Assembly (NCBI GenBank): GCA_032881465.1
Contig: CP126168.1
Location: 2,666,001 to 2,730,000 of the forward strand
DNA length: 64,000 nt
Source: Parvibaculaceae bacterium PLY_AMNH_Bact1
GTDB lineage: Bacteria > Pseudomonadota > Alphaproteobacteria > Parvibaculales > Parvibaculaceae
Direction: 5' to 3'
A model generated the notes under the pieces. It did no database searches and was not told the origin of the DNA. It saw only the letters and a list, made by a program, of their open reading frames with translations. Shown here piece by piece: positions 44,544 through 53,471 of this stretch (the first letter of the stretch is position 1; each line of letters starts with the position of its first letter). Both the position numbers and the translations under genes were made by a program.

Positions 44544-45392
44544 ATGTCTAAGCCGCTCATGCCAAAGGCTGCTGCCGTCTGGCTCGTAGATAACACCTCA
44601 CTGACCTTCGATCAGGTTGCCGACTATTGCGGCCTGCATCCCCTTGAAGTGAAGGGCATTGCCGATGGCGACGTCGCCCAGGGCATTAAGGGCATGGACC
44701 CGGTCGCCTCCGGTGAACTGACCCGTGCCGAAATTGAGCGCTGTCAGGAAAATCCGAACGAGCGGCTCAAGTCTGCAGAGCGCAAACATGAAGTGCCTGC
44801 CCCCAAGCCCCAGAAGGGCCCACGCTACACGCCAGTGTCGCGCCGTCAGGACCGTCCAGATGCCATCGCCTGGCTTCTGCGGAACCACCCGGAGCTGCCA
44901 GACGCTCAAGTGGGACGCCTTGTGGGCACAACAAAACCAACCATCCAGTCAATCCGTGACCGGACCCACTGGAACTCGCAGAACATCAAGCCGGTAGATC
45001 CGGTAACACTCGGCCTCTGCAGCCAGATGGATCTGGATGCCGCTGTGCAGAAAGCAGCTGACAAGCTGGAGCGCGCGCGCAAAAAAGCTGAAAAAGCAGC
45101 TCGCAAAGCCGGCACGCTTCTTCCTGCGGAAGAAACAACAGGCGAAGCAACAGCTGATCCATTGGGTCTTGCCCGTCCTGCGGCTCATGAAGTGCCAGCC
45201 GATCAGCTGAACGTGCCGTCAATCGACGATGCCGACCCTTCAGAGCCAAAACCGTTCGCCGTGAGCGACGTGTCCGACGCCTTTACGACTGCACCAGCGC
45301 CGAAGGTAGAAGAAGCGGCACCTGATGCGGACTCCGTCTTCGCAAAACTGAAAGACCTGAAGGTTGAAGGCGACGGCGAAAACAAAGAGTAA
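44544..45392 (+). CDS. trcR: cell-cycle transcriptional regulator TrcR (DUF1013)
   Basis: A 282-residue protein of the DUF1013 family, known as TrcR in Caulobacter, an essential-type RNA-polymerase-associated factor. The DUF1013 part is MPKAAAVWLVDNTSLTFDQV, ADYCGLHPLEVKGIADGDVA and the second helix-turn-helix-like unit AIAWLLRNHPELPDAQVGRL, then GTTKPTIQSIRDRTHWNSQN (about 105-150). A basic coiled segment rich in Lys-Ala follows, then an acidic disordered tail. AAGGAG lies five bases before the ATG at 44544, so the open frame back to 44403 is rejected. It forms a single unit ended by a terminator. Confidence 0.88.
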   Translation: MSKPLMPKAAAVWLVDNTSLTFDQVADYCGLHPLEVKGIADGDVAQGIKGMDPVASGELTRAEIERCQENPNERLKSAERKHEVPAPKPQKGPRYTPVSRRQDRPDAIAWLLRNHPELPDAQVGRLVGTTKPTIQSIRDRTHWNSQNIKPVDPVTLGLCSQMDLDAAVQKAADKLERARKKAEKAARKAGTLLPAEETTGEATADPLGLARPAAHEVPADQLNVPSIDDADPSEPKPFAVSDVSDAFTTAPAPKVEEAAPDADSVFAKLKDLKVEGDGENKE

Positions 45393-45420
45393 CGCTCTCT
45401 AAGCAAAGCAAACTCAATCA

Positions 45421-45447
45421 GGGGCTGCCATCACGGCGGCCCCTTTT
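45421..45447 (+). terminator. rho-independent terminator after trcR
   Basis: GGGGC-T-GCC pairs with GGC-G-GCCCC around five bases, with one internal mismatch, followed by TTTTTTT. It lies 29 bases after the trcR stop, between convergent trcR and the prpE-like gene. Confidence 0.88.
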
Positions 45448-45471
45448 TTTATTTGTGCATTACGGCCCTGC

Positions 45472-47379
45472 TTAACCGGTCGAAACCAGCCCCGCATCAC
45501 GCAGCACCGCTGCGATCTCATCGAGGATCGCCGGATCATCGATGGTTGCGGGCATCTTCCAGTCTTCCCCATCAGCAATCTTGCGCATCGTGCCGCGCAG
45601 GATCTTGCCCGACCGCGTTTTCGGCAGACGTTGAACCACCAGCGCCGTTTTAAACGCTGCCACGGGTCCGATCTTGTCTCGCACAAGCTGCACGGCCTCT
45701 TTGGCAATCTCTGCGTCGCTTCGATCCACGCCTGAGCTCAGCACAAGTAGTCCCACCGGCACCTGCCCTTTGAGTTTGTCAGCAATCCCCATGACGGCAC
45801 ATTCGGCAACATCCGGATGGCCTGCCAGCACCTCTTCCATGCCACCAGTGGAGAGCCTGTGCCCTGCCACGTTGATGATGTCATCGGTCCGGCTCATGAT
45901 GTAGAGATAGCCATCTTCATCCATAAAGCCCGCGTCCGCGGTTTTATAGAAGCCTGGATAATCTTCAAGGTAGGACGCACGAAAGCCCTCTTCATTTTCC
46001 CAAAGCGTCGGCAGACACCCTGGCGGCAAGGGCAGCTTCACGACAATCGCGCCTGTCTCACCCGTCGCCACAGGTTTCGCCGCTTCATCCACCACCTGCA
46101 CGTCATAGCCGGGCATCGCAACCGTCGGCGAGCCATGCTTCACCGGCAACATGCCAAGGCCTACAGGGTTCGCTGCAATCGACCAGCCTGTCTCCGTCTG
46201 CCACCAGTGATCGATGACGGGTACGCCAAGTGCTTTCTCCGCCCATTGGATCGTGTCTGGGTCGGCACGCTCCCCTGCAAGGAAAAGTGTCTCGAACCCG
46301 CTCAAATCATAATTCGCAATGAGAGACGCCTGCGGGTCTTCCTTCTTAATGGCGCGGAAGGCCGTTGGCGCCGTGAAGAAGGCGCGGACCTTATGTTCTG
46401 AAATCACCCGCCAGAAAGTTCCTGCATCCGGCGTGCCCACAGGCTTTCCTTCAAATAGGATCGTAGTGCAACCATGAAGCAGCGGCCCATAAACGATGTA
46501 GGAATGCCCCACGACCCAGCCCACATCGGACGCCGCCCACCAGACATCACCTGGGTCCATCCCGTAGATGTTCTTCATGGACCATTTGAGCGCCACCATG
46601 TGACCGCCATTGTCCCGCACAACACCCTTGGGCTGACCCGTGGTGCCCGACGTGTAGAGCACGTAAAGTGGGTCTGTTGCCGCCACATCAACGCAGGCTG
46701 GTTTGTTGCCGCTCGCTGCAGCCTTCTCCATCTCGAGCTTCCAGTCGAGATCGCGACCGGGCTTGAGTTCCGCAGGCTCCTGCTCCCGCTGCAGGATGAT
46801 ACAGCGCTCCGGCTTGTGGGAAGCAAGCTCAATCGCACCATCAAGAAGCGGCTTATAGGCAATGACGCGGCCAGGCTCGATGCCACAAGAGGCGGTGACA
46901 ATAAGCTTAGGCTTCGCATCATCAATCCGCGTTGCGAGTTCGTTGGCCGCAAAGCCGCCGAACACGACGGAATGCACCGCTCCAAGACGCGCACAGGCAA
47001 GCATCGCCACCGCCGCCTGCGGCACCATCGGCATATAGAGGATCACCCGGTCACCAACGCCCACGCCATTGGCCTGCAGCACACCGGCAAACGTGGCTAC
47101 TTTGTCCAGCAGTTCCGCATAGGTGAAGGATTTCTGTTTGTCCGTAATGGGGGAATCATAGATCAGCGCCGTCTGCGCCCCACGGCCATTTTCAACATGA
47201 CGGTCGAGGCAGTTGTAGCATGTGTTGCACATGGCCCCGGAAAACCAGTTGGCGCCGCCGCCGTCTGTTTCCAATACGCTGTCCCAGGGCCGCGACCAGT
47301 CGATTTCCTGCGCGGCATCCGCCCAGAAACCCTCTGGATCATTTTTCCAAGCCTCATAGGTGTCAGCGTAGCGACTCAT
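45472..47379 (-). CDS. prpE: propionyl-CoA synthetase (PrpE / acetyl-CoA synthetase family)
   Basis: A 635-residue AMP-forming acyl-CoA synthetase for short acids, cytoplasmic. Motifs are the N-terminal NWFSGAMCNTCYNCLDRHV (PrpE-like), the AMP-binding YTSGTTGQPKGV near 239-250, DHWWQTETGW near 390-399, the hinge YLYIMSRTDDIINVAGHRLS near 500-519 and the catalytic Lys in TRSGKILRGTMRK near 595-607. Motifs and length fit PrpE/ACSS3 better than Acs, so propionate is the likely substrate; acetate is an alternative. It is a single gene divergent from a TauE-family permease. No methylcitrate-cycle genes are nearby. Confidence 0.9.
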   Translation of the reverse strand: MSRYADTYEAWKNDPEGFWADAAQEIDWSRPWDSVLETDGGGANWFSGAMCNTCYNCLDRHVENGRGAQTALIYDSPITDKQKSFTYAELLDKVATFAGVLQANGVGVGDRVILYMPMVPQAAVAMLACARLGAVHSVVFGGFAANELATRIDDAKPKLIVTASCGIEPGRVIAYKPLLDGAIELASHKPERCIILQREQEPAELKPGRDLDWKLEMEKAAASGNKPACVDVAATDPLYVLYTSGTTGQPKGVVRDNGGHMVALKWSMKNIYGMDPGDVWWAASDVGWVVGHSYIVYGPLLHGCTTILFEGKPVGTPDAGTFWRVISEHKVRAFFTAPTAFRAIKKEDPQASLIANYDLSGFETLFLAGERADPDTIQWAEKALGVPVIDHWWQTETGWSIAANPVGLGMLPVKHGSPTVAMPGYDVQVVDEAAKPVATGETGAIVVKLPLPPGCLPTLWENEEGFRASYLEDYPGFYKTADAGFMDEDGYLYIMSRTDDIINVAGHRLSTGGMEEVLAGHPDVAECAVMGIADKLKGQVPVGLLVLSSGVDRSDAEIAKEAVQLVRDKIGPVAAFKTALVVQRLPKTRSGKILRGTMRKIADGEDWKMPATIDDPAILDEIAAVLRDAGLVSTG

Positions 47380-47524
47380 GATACTTTCCTCCCGGCCTTA
47401 TCTTTTGCGCAACTCCCCCTATTTCGGAAGAGCGCCCTTCTTTTGCGGATGACTGTTTCAAGCCTGACCGGGCTTTGCAAGCCTTGCCGCTCTGAGAAAA
47501 CCCGACCTCGTGGAGAATGATTAT

Positions 47525-48289
47525 ATGGACATGATTATTGACCCTTGGTTTTACGCCGCAGCCGTCCCGGCCGTTCTGCTCGTCGGTCTTTCCAAAGGCG
47601 GCTTTGCTGGGGGACTTGGCATTCTGGGCGTGCCTATGATGGCGCTCGTGATTTCCCCACTACAAGCTGCAGGCATTTTGTTGCCAATTCTGATCGTCAT
47701 GGACCTGATGGGTGTCTGGGCCTATCGCAAGAGCTTTCATCTCAAGAACCTGGCAATCATGGTGCCGGGCGCTGCCATAGGCATTCTGATTGCCGCACTC
47801 ACCGCAAGCTATGTCACTGACAATTTCGTGCGCTTGCTGGTCGGCGGCATTGCCCTCGCCTTCGCCCTTGATCATTGGATCGGGCGCCGCGCAGAAGCAG
47901 CCCCAAAAGAGGTCAATCAGACAAAGGGAACTGCCTGGGGAGCTATCGGGGGCTTCACGAGCTTCGTCGCCCATGCGGGCGGCCCCCCTTTTCAGATTTA
48001 TATGCTGCCGCAAAAGCTCGACAAAAAACTCTATGTCGGCACCAGCGTCATGTTCTTCTGGGCCGTGAACCTGATCAAAGTGCCGCCCTATGCGCTGCTC
48101 GGTCAGTTTGAGATTACAAACCTCTCCACATCGCTCATGCTGATGCCTCTAGCGCCCATTGGCATGTGGCTCGGCATCAAAGCATTGGATCTGATCCCGG
48201 AGAAACCGTTCTACCGCTTCGCCTACATGGCGCTGTTTCTTGTGGGTTGCAAACTCGTCTGGGACGGCGGTACGGGTGCCTTCCTTTAA
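47525..48289 (+). CDS. TauE/SafE-family sulfite/anion exporter
   Basis: A 254-residue membrane protein with about eight helices. The family marks are LLVGLSKGGFAGGLGILGVPM near 15-35 and its internal repeat GGFTSFVAHAGGPPFQIYMLP near 140-160. TauE/SafE proteins export sulfite, sulfoacetate or related organic anions. The ATG at 47525 has GGAG before it; the GTG at 47510 is unlikely. It converges with a LysE-family exporter gene (19 bases apart). Substrate is unknown. Confidence 0.9.
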   Translation: MDMIIDPWFYAAAVPAVLLVGLSKGGFAGGLGILGVPMMALVISPLQAAGILLPILIVMDLMGVWAYRKSFHLKNLAIMVPGAAIGILIAALTASYVTDNFVRLLVGGIALAFALDHWIGRRAEAAPKEVNQTKGTAWGAIGGFTSFVAHAGGPPFQIYMLPQKLDKKLYVGTSVMFFWAVNLIKVPPYALLGQFEITNLSTSLMLMPLAPIGMWLGIKALDLIPEKPFYRFAYMALFLVGCKLVWDGGTGAFL

Positions 48290-48308
48290 CCGAAGCGACC
48301 CTCATTGC

Positions 48309-48920
48309 TCAAACATAGAGAAGAACAATAGAGCCAACGATCAAGGTTGCCATTGCCCCGTTGAAGATGCGCAAAGAACGCAGTGACGTAAGAAACCGCC
48401 CAATGATCGTGCCAAATGAGCACCAAAAGCTCGACAAAGGAAAAGAAACCGCGAGAAACACCCCTGCGATGATGAGTGTCTGCAATTCATAATTTCCGTC
48501 ATTGGACGTGAACGCCGTAAGGCCAGCAATTCCAACCATCCAAGCCTTCGGGTTAACCCACTGAAACAGAGCCGCTTGCACAAAAGTAAGGGGCGCACCC
48601 TCGGCCTTGGCGCCGTTGGCTTCAGCGTCTTCGGGCTTGGCGGCTGTCGCTATCTTCCAGGCCAGAAACAGCAGATAGCCGGTGCCCATCCATTTCAGCA
48701 TTTCGTGCACCTGCGGATAGACCGCAAACAGCTGTGAAAAGCCCAAACCAAGGGCGACGACCATCCCGGAAAAGCCCAAAGCAATACCGAGCATATGAGG
48801 GACGGTTCGCCAGTAGCCAAAATTGGCACCAGAAGTCATCACCATAATATTGTTGGGACCAGGCGTTCCTGTGCTGGCAATAGCAAACACGAACATAGGC
48901 AGAAGAGTGGACAACATCAC
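48309..48920 (-). CDS. LysE/RhtB-family amino-acid exporter
   Basis: A 203-residue inner-membrane protein with about six helices. Family marks are the start FVFAIASTGTPGPNNIMVMTSGANFG near 11-36 (the PGPN motif), LKWMGTGYLLFLAWKIA near 75-91 and the later QWVNPKAWMVGIAG near 119-132. The group exports amino acids or homoserine lactone-like compounds; many members have unknown substrates. It is a single gene, convergent with the TauE gene and about 115 bases from the small gene upstream on the same strand. Confidence 0.92.
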   Translation of the reverse strand: MMLSTLLPMFVFAIASTGTPGPNNIMVMTSGANFGYWRTVPHMLGIALGFSGMVVALGLGFSQLFAVYPQVHEMLKWMGTGYLLFLAWKIATAAKPEDAEANGAKAEGAPLTFVQAALFQWVNPKAWMVGIAGLTAFTSNDGNYELQTLIIAGVFLAVSFPLSSFWCSFGTIIGRFLTSLRSLRIFNGAMATLIVGSIVLLYV

Positions 48921-49035
48921 TCACCTCAAACAGTGAGGTCGTAATATTGGTTCTTTTTCCAGGATTTCAAATCTACCACGCGACGCCCGCTTCTGTGTTT
49001 GGGAGGCTCTGGCAGCGACGCTTTTGGATTGCCGC

Positions 49036-49308
49036 TCAAGCGCGCCCGATACGCGGCTCCCCACCTTCAGCAGCAGAGCTTGGGCCGAAAGACTTATCGA
49101 GCACATGGGTGGAGTCTTCCGCGAGCTTTATGGCCTTGCTCAACAGAGACAATACCTGAATGTTGTTTTCCAACACGTGATGGGCTTCATCGCGATGATC
49201 ATCCACGATTTTCCCACACCGCTTAACGACATCGGCGCGCACCGCGGTCAGAATATCTTCCAGGCGATAGCCGTTTTCATTGTCATCGGAGACGAGGAAA
49301 CGGGTCAT
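49036..49308 (-). CDS. small conserved-looking protein of unknown function
   Basis: A 90-residue hydrophilic protein beginning MTRFLVSDDNENGYRLEDIL, then TAVRADVVKRCGKIVDDH and a helical stretch EAHHVLENNIQVLSLLSKAIKLAEDSTHVLDKSFG. AAAGGAGG at ideal spacing precedes the ATG at 49308, a strong sign that it is expressed. There is no membrane helix or signal. I recall similar short proteins in other alphaproteobacteria mis-annotated as histidine kinase; no function can be named. It is divergent from the acyl-CoA ligase gene. Confidence 0.7.
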   Translation of the reverse strand: MTRFLVSDDNENGYRLEDILTAVRADVVKRCGKIVDDHRDEAHHVLENNIQVLSLLSKAIKLAEDSTHVLDKSFGPSSAAEGGEPRIGRA

Positions 49309-49481
49309 GATCGGCCTCCTTTCTGAGGTCTGAGAGACCCACATTCTCTGACAAGCGGCTTAAAATGCCCTGAAAAAACACGGTTACTGTGAAACAGGTG
49401 AGTAGCCGAAATTCGCCCCAATCCCGCGAACTTCATGGTAAAAAGCCCCTAAACAAAAACGTCAAACAGGGGAGAAAAGCC

Positions 49482-51137
49482 ATGACCGGCATTTACGATC
49501 AGGATCTGGACAAGAACGCCGCCAACCACCAATCGCTCTCCCCGATCTCCTTTTTACGCCGTGCCGCACGCATTTACCCTGACAAAACGGCCGTTATTCA
49601 TGGGGAACTGCGGCGCACCTATGCCGACTATTACGCCCGCTGCCGCAAGCTTGCGTGTGCACTCTCCGCTAAAGGCATTGGCAAAGGCGACACGGTAGCA
49701 GTCCTTGCGCCAAACGTGCCCGCCATGCTGGAGCTGCATTACGGCGTTCCCATGCTGAAGGCAGTGATCAACACCCTGAACATCCGTTTGGACGCCGCCG
49801 CTCTCGCTTTCATCCTGGACCACGGGGAAGCAAAAGCACTCTTTGTGGACCGCGAGTTTGCAAGCCTCGCCAAAGAAGCGGTCGCGCTTGCAAAATGCGA
49901 TCCGATGATCGTCGACATCAACGATCCGGAATATGATGGCCCTGGAGAATTGATTGGCGAAGCCGAATACGAAACCTTTATCGCAGGGGGCGATCCGGAG
50001 TTTGACTGGTCGCTCCCCGACGATGAGTGGGACGCCATCGCACTGAACTACACGTCGGGAACCACAGGCAATCCCAAGGGCGTTGTCTATCACCACCGCG
50101 GTGCCTACCTGCTTGCCGCCGGTAACATCGTCACAGCCGAGATGACTCGCGACAGCGTGTACCTCTGGACGGTGCCTATGTTCCACTGCAATGGCTGGAT
50201 TTTCACCTGGTCCATGAGCGTGGTGGCAGGCACCCATGTCTGCCTGCGAAAAGTTGCAGCCCCCAATATCTATGCGGCAATCGCGGAGCACAAAGTCACC
50301 CATATGGGCGGCGCGCCCACGGTCATGAACTTTCTGATCAACGCAGATGCGGATGAAAAACAGAAGCTGCCTAATGTCGTGAATTTCTTTGCCGCCGCAG
50401 CGCCACCACCCGCTGCCACCATCCGCGCCCTGGAAGAAGAAGGCTTCAACGTGATCCATGTTTATGGACTGACAGAAACCTATGGCCCCGCCGTTGTAAA
50501 CGCTTGGCATGAGGAATGGGATACCCTCCCCGACGGTGAACGCGCGCAGGTGAAAGCCCGCCAGGGCGTAAACTATCCGGTCCTTGAGGACCTCGCCGTC
50601 ATTGATCCCGAAACCATGAAGCCAGTGCCCCAGGACGGCGAAACCATGGGCGAAGTCATGTTCCGTGGCAATGTGGTGATGAAGGGCTATTTGAAAAACC
50701 CAACCGCAACCAATGACGCTTTTGCAGGCGGCTGGTTCCACTCAGGCGATCTCGGCGTCTGGCACGCTGATTCTTATGTGCAACTGAAAGATCGCTCCAA
50801 GGACATCATCATCTCAGGCGGAGAAAACATTTCGTCGATTGAAGTAGAAGACACGCTCTACAAACATGCCGACATTCTGGAAGCAGCTGTCGTCGCCATG
50901 GCCCACGAACGCTGGGGTGAAACACCCTGTGCCTTCGTCACGCTTAAAGCAACAGCCGCTGAGATGACCGAAGCTGATCTCATCGCCTATTGCCGCGAGA
51001 ATCTCGCTCACTTTAAATGCCCAACCAAGGTCGTCTTCTGTGAGCTTCCCAAGACCTCTACCGGCAAAGTGCAGAAATTCAAACTGCGCGGCATGGCTGA
51101 AGACCTCGCAGGCGGCAAATCTTTCATGCCTGGCTAA
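49482..51137 (+). CDS. AMP-forming acyl-CoA ligase
   Basis: A 551-residue ligase of the adenylate-forming family. The AMP motif is LNYTSGTTGNPKGVVYHHRG near 185-204, followed by VPMFHCNGWIFTWSM, the YGLTETYGPAVVN motif near 325-337, WFHSGDLGVWHADSYVQLKDRSKD, IIISGGENISSIEVEDTLY near 427-463 and the catalytic Lys in KTSTGKVQKFKLRG near the end. It resembles medium-chain fatty acyl-CoA ligases and DmdB-type methylmercaptopropionyl-CoA ligases; which acid is used cannot be decided by eye. GGGGAG stands before the ATG at 49482, so the long open start at 49389 is rejected. A REP-like element begins right after its stop. Confidence 0.9.
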   Translation: MTGIYDQDLDKNAANHQSLSPISFLRRAARIYPDKTAVIHGELRRTYADYYARCRKLACALSAKGIGKGDTVAVLAPNVPAMLELHYGVPMLKAVINTLNIRLDAAALAFILDHGEAKALFVDREFASLAKEAVALAKCDPMIVDINDPEYDGPGELIGEAEYETFIAGGDPEFDWSLPDDEWDAIALNYTSGTTGNPKGVVYHHRGAYLLAAGNIVTAEMTRDSVYLWTVPMFHCNGWIFTWSMSVVAGTHVCLRKVAAPNIYAAIAEHKVTHMGGAPTVMNFLINADADEKQKLPNVVNFFAAAAPPPAATIRALEEEGFNVIHVYGLTETYGPAVVNAWHEEWDTLPDGERAQVKARQGVNYPVLEDLAVIDPETMKPVPQDGETMGEVMFRGNVVMKGYLKNPTATNDAFAGGWFHSGDLGVWHADSYVQLKDRSKDIIISGGENISSIEVEDTLYKHADILEAAVVAMAHERWGETPCAFVTLKATAAEMTEADLIAYCRENLAHFKCPTKVVFCELPKTSTGKVQKFKLRGMAEDLAGGKSFMPG

Positions 51138-51180
51138 GCGTTTTCAATAAAAGTGCAGACTTTATATGGTGCGCAAACGC
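51138..51180. repeat. REP-like double hairpin, copy D
   Basis: Outer arms GCGTTT / AAACGC with inner ATAAA / TTTAT, 43 bases. It starts at the base after the acyl-CoA ligase stop. Its stem bases differ from the other three copies but keep the paired layout and the central GTG after the inner left arm. Confidence 0.62.
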
Positions 51181-51245
51181 GACGAGACAAAGGAAGAGAG
51201 CGTTTTTAGCAAGAGTTATGAGCGCTCTATACCTCAAAAACACAA

Positions 51246-51272
51246 AACGCCGGGCCATCCTGGCCCAGCGTT
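51246..51272. terminator. two-way terminator, acyl-CoA ligase / DUF465 gene
   Basis: AACGC-C-GGGCCA pairs with TGGCCC-A-GCGTT around three bases, with one mismatched pair. Minus-strand reading gives GCGTTTTG after the stem, plus-strand reading gives GCGTTAAAA. It is stronger for the minus-strand gene ending at 51306. Confidence 0.75.
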
Positions 51273-51305
51273 AAAACGCACTCAGAAACTGTGGGGACGC
51301 GATTA

Positions 51306-51485
51306 TCAGGCGGCTTTGGCCTCTGCCGATAATCGCTCAATCTCTTCCTTTATTCGGAGTTTTTGTCGCTTCAATTGAGTGACTTGTAAGTCGTCACTTC
51401 CAGGACTTAGTAACTCGTCCTCAATTGCTCGTTCCAGGAGTTCGTGCCGCTTTTCCAACTCGGCGATGCGCGACTCAACAGCCAT
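51306..51485 (-). CDS. DUF465 (YdcH-like) small coiled-coil protein
   Basis: A 59-residue helical hairpin protein, MAVESRIAELEKRHELLERAI then LQVTQLKRQKLRIKEEIERL, the DUF465/YdcH pattern. AAGGAG is at ideal spacing before the ATG at 51485, so the longer open frame to 51599 is rejected. Function is unknown. It is divergent from a second DUF465 gene at 51736, a paired layout I associate with Rhizobiales genomes near purEK. Confidence 0.9.
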   Translation of the reverse strand: MAVESRIAELEKRHELLERAIEDELLSPGSDDLQVTQLKRQKLRIKEEIERLSAEAKAA

Positions 51486-51735
51486 ACATATCTCCTTATG
51501 TCTTCGTCGGTTTACGAGAAGAAGTGTGACTCTTTCGTAGCCGTCTGTCGAGTTTGGCTGAATTCTGCGCCGGATTTTAGTCGAATTCTTCCTTGACATG
51601 AATCGCGAAAAACCAAGAGCACAACCAACGAACAGACTTGTTTGCGAGGCCTGACATCGCTAGAACGCTTTAAGGGGCCATCGTAAAATTCAGGCCGAAA
51701 AACCAGAACACACCGGACACGGGGCGCGCACGCGT

Positions 51736-51936
51736 ATGGATGACGAAGCGGAGCTCAGAAAAGAGCTTATCCAGCTGAAGCAGGAACATCGAGATCTTGA
51801 TGGTGCGGTGCAGGCGTTGGAAGCGATGCCTTATCCCAACCATTTGCAGCTGCGCCGCTTGAAGATCAAAAAACTCGCCCTGCGTGATCGTGTTCTCGAA
51901 ATTGAAGACCGCCTGACACCAGACATAATTGCATAG
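51736..51936 (+). CDS. DUF465 (YdcH-like) small coiled-coil protein
   Basis: A 66-residue protein, MDDEAELRKELIQLKQEHRD then LQLRRLKIKKLALRDRVLEI, the second member of the divergent DUF465 pair. The LxxLKxxKLxLRD core is typical. It is helical with no signal or membrane segment. The start ATG at 51736 lacks a good ribosome site; family length supports it. It converges with the diguanylate cyclase gene. Confidence 0.85.
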   Translation: MDDEAELRKELIQLKQEHRDLDGAVQALEAMPYPNHLQLRRLKIKKLALRDRVLEIEDRLTPDIIA

Positions 51937-51984
51937 GGCTCACGGTCCTAAGGCGTCGCCCGTACCCGCTAAAACCGAAATGAC

Positions 51985-52719
51985 CTAGTGTGAAGACCGG
52001 GAGAAACGTTTCGCGGTGTACATCGCCTTATCCGCCCGCGCCAGCGCCCCTTCCGGCTCATCATCAGGCCCAATCATCACCGCCCCAATGGAGATCGTCA
52101 CCGCCAGGCTCTGGCCTTCCATCAAGACTGGGTCGCGTCCCACAACGTCAGAGATGGAACTGGCTTTCGCCCGCGCTGATTTCTCTGCCGCATGCGGCAG
52201 AATAATCCCGAACTCATCCCCCCCCAGACGTCCTGCAATATCGGACTCACGAATATGCGCGATGATTTTGCGCGCGACATCGTTCAAGACCGCGTCTCCA
52301 GCCGCATGGCCATAGGTGTCATTGATCGCCTTGAAGCCATCAATATCGATATAGAGAAGGCTGAGCGGCGTCTTATACCGCTTGGCATAAGAAATGGCCG
52401 TCGACAGCTCCCGGACAAAGGCCCGGCGGTTAAGGAGCGGCAAGAGAGCGTCATGGTCAGCAAGCGCTTCAGCACTACGCAAGCGTTCCCGGACTGAGCG
52501 CATTTCCTTGCGCATCTTGTCCACCTCACCCATGAGGGTCATGATGGCAGTGCGCACGCTTGGGGTCAGTTCCGGCTCTGGAATACCCATGATCGAGGTG
52601 CTGTCTTTGATCACACGACCATCGACACCAACCACATCCGAGGGCGTCGTATTGGCCGCTGGCGCAGCTGCCCCGCGGATGGTTGTCTTCCCAACAGGCC
52701 GTTTCTCGCCAATCTTCAT
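51985..52719 (-). CDS. GGDEF diguanylate cyclase
   Basis: A 244-residue cytoplasmic protein that should make cyclic di-GMP from two GTP. The C-terminal GGDEF domain (about 85-240) has the metal Asp in YIDIDGFKAINDTYGH, an intact active site RLGGDEFGI and, exactly five residues upstream, RESD, an RxxD inhibitory site for product feedback. The N-terminus is unordered plus a short coiled coil (VRTAIMTLMGEVDKMRKEM), with no recognisable sensor. The DxLTGLxNR motif is altered to DALLPLLNRR. A GGGGG run precedes the ATG at 52719; the frame is open to 52758. It is divergent from purE. Confidence 0.93.
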   Translation of the reverse strand: MKIGEKRPVGKTTIRGAAAPAANTTPSDVVGVDGRVIKDSTSIMGIPEPELTPSVRTAIMTLMGEVDKMRKEMRSVRERLRSAEALADHDALLPLLNRRAFVRELSTAISYAKRYKTPLSLLYIDIDGFKAINDTYGHAAGDAVLNDVARKIIAHIRESDIAGRLGGDEFGIILPHAAEKSARAKASSISDVVGRDPVLMEGQSLAVTISIGAVMIGPDDEPEGALARADKAMYTAKRFSRSSH

Positions 52720-52961
52720 CGCCTGCCCCCTTCGTTGAGTTCCACCTGACCCCTGCAAAACCCGCAGAAAACTGAGTGATTCGGTGTGACTTCCCGCCCA
52801 GAATAGGGCGAAGGATGGTGCGCCGCCACCCCCTGATCATGGAGGCGTTGCAAGCCCCCCATGACCGCTTGCCAAGCCCGATCCCATGCCTATAATCCGC
52901 CGCTTTCCGCGCACCCCCGCCATTTTCGGCGCACCGCGCGTTTCGCGAACGGAACCGGACG

Positions 52962-53471
52962 ATGGCCGAGCCAACATCCCCCCAAACACCAAAGGTCGGC
53001 ATCATCATGGGCAGTCAATCAGATTGGCCAACCATGAAGCATGCAGCCGATATTCTCGAAGCACTCCATGTTCCCCACGAAGTGAAAATCATCTCTGCCC
53101 ACCGGACGCCAGATCGCATGGCCGACTATGCCAAGACAGCAAAGCAGCGCGAGATAAATGTGATCATCGCAGGCGCCGGCGGTGCCGCCCACCTGCCCGG
53201 CATGACAGCATCTATGACGCCACTGCCAGTGCTGGGTGTGCCTATCCAGTCACGCGCCTTGAGCGGACAGGACAGTCTTCTCTCAATTGCGCAAATGCCC
53301 GGTGGCATCCCCGTGGGAACATTGGCGATTGGCGATGCAGGCGCGAAAAATGCCGCACTTCTCGCAGCCAGCATCCTGGCACTACAAGACGACAAGCTCG
53401 CAGCCCGATTAGATGCCTGGCGCCAGGCACAAACCGACGCTGTCGCAGAAACACCAGATCGCAATGGTTGA
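52962..53471 (+). CDS. purE: N5-carboxyaminoimidazole ribonucleotide mutase PurE
   Basis: PurE rearranges N5-CAIR to CAIR in purine synthesis. The 169 residues show [17 protein letters not shown] near 12-28, [16 protein letters not shown] near 42-57, [18 protein letters not shown] near 67-84 and [18 protein letters not shown] near 106-123, all class I PurE marks. purK overlaps its stop by eight bases, so the two enzymes of successive steps are coupled. Confidence 0.97.
   Translation: MAEPTSPQTPKVGIIMGSQSDWPTMKHAADILEALHVPHEVKIISAHRTPDRMADYAKTAKQREINVIIAGAGGAAHLPGMTASMTPLPVLGVPIQSRALSGQDSLLSIAQMPGGIPVGTLAIGDAGAKNAALLAASILALQDDKLAARLDAWRQAQTDAVAETPDRNG

Noticed and set aside
46474-47520. 348-codon plus-strand frame opposite prpE
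   Set aside because: Antisense shadow; composition unlike a protein and prpE motifs are intact on the other strand.
49554-50741. 395-codon minus-strand frame opposite the acyl-CoA ligase
   Set aside because: Antisense shadow in a GC-rich gene; ligase motifs are complete on the plus strand.
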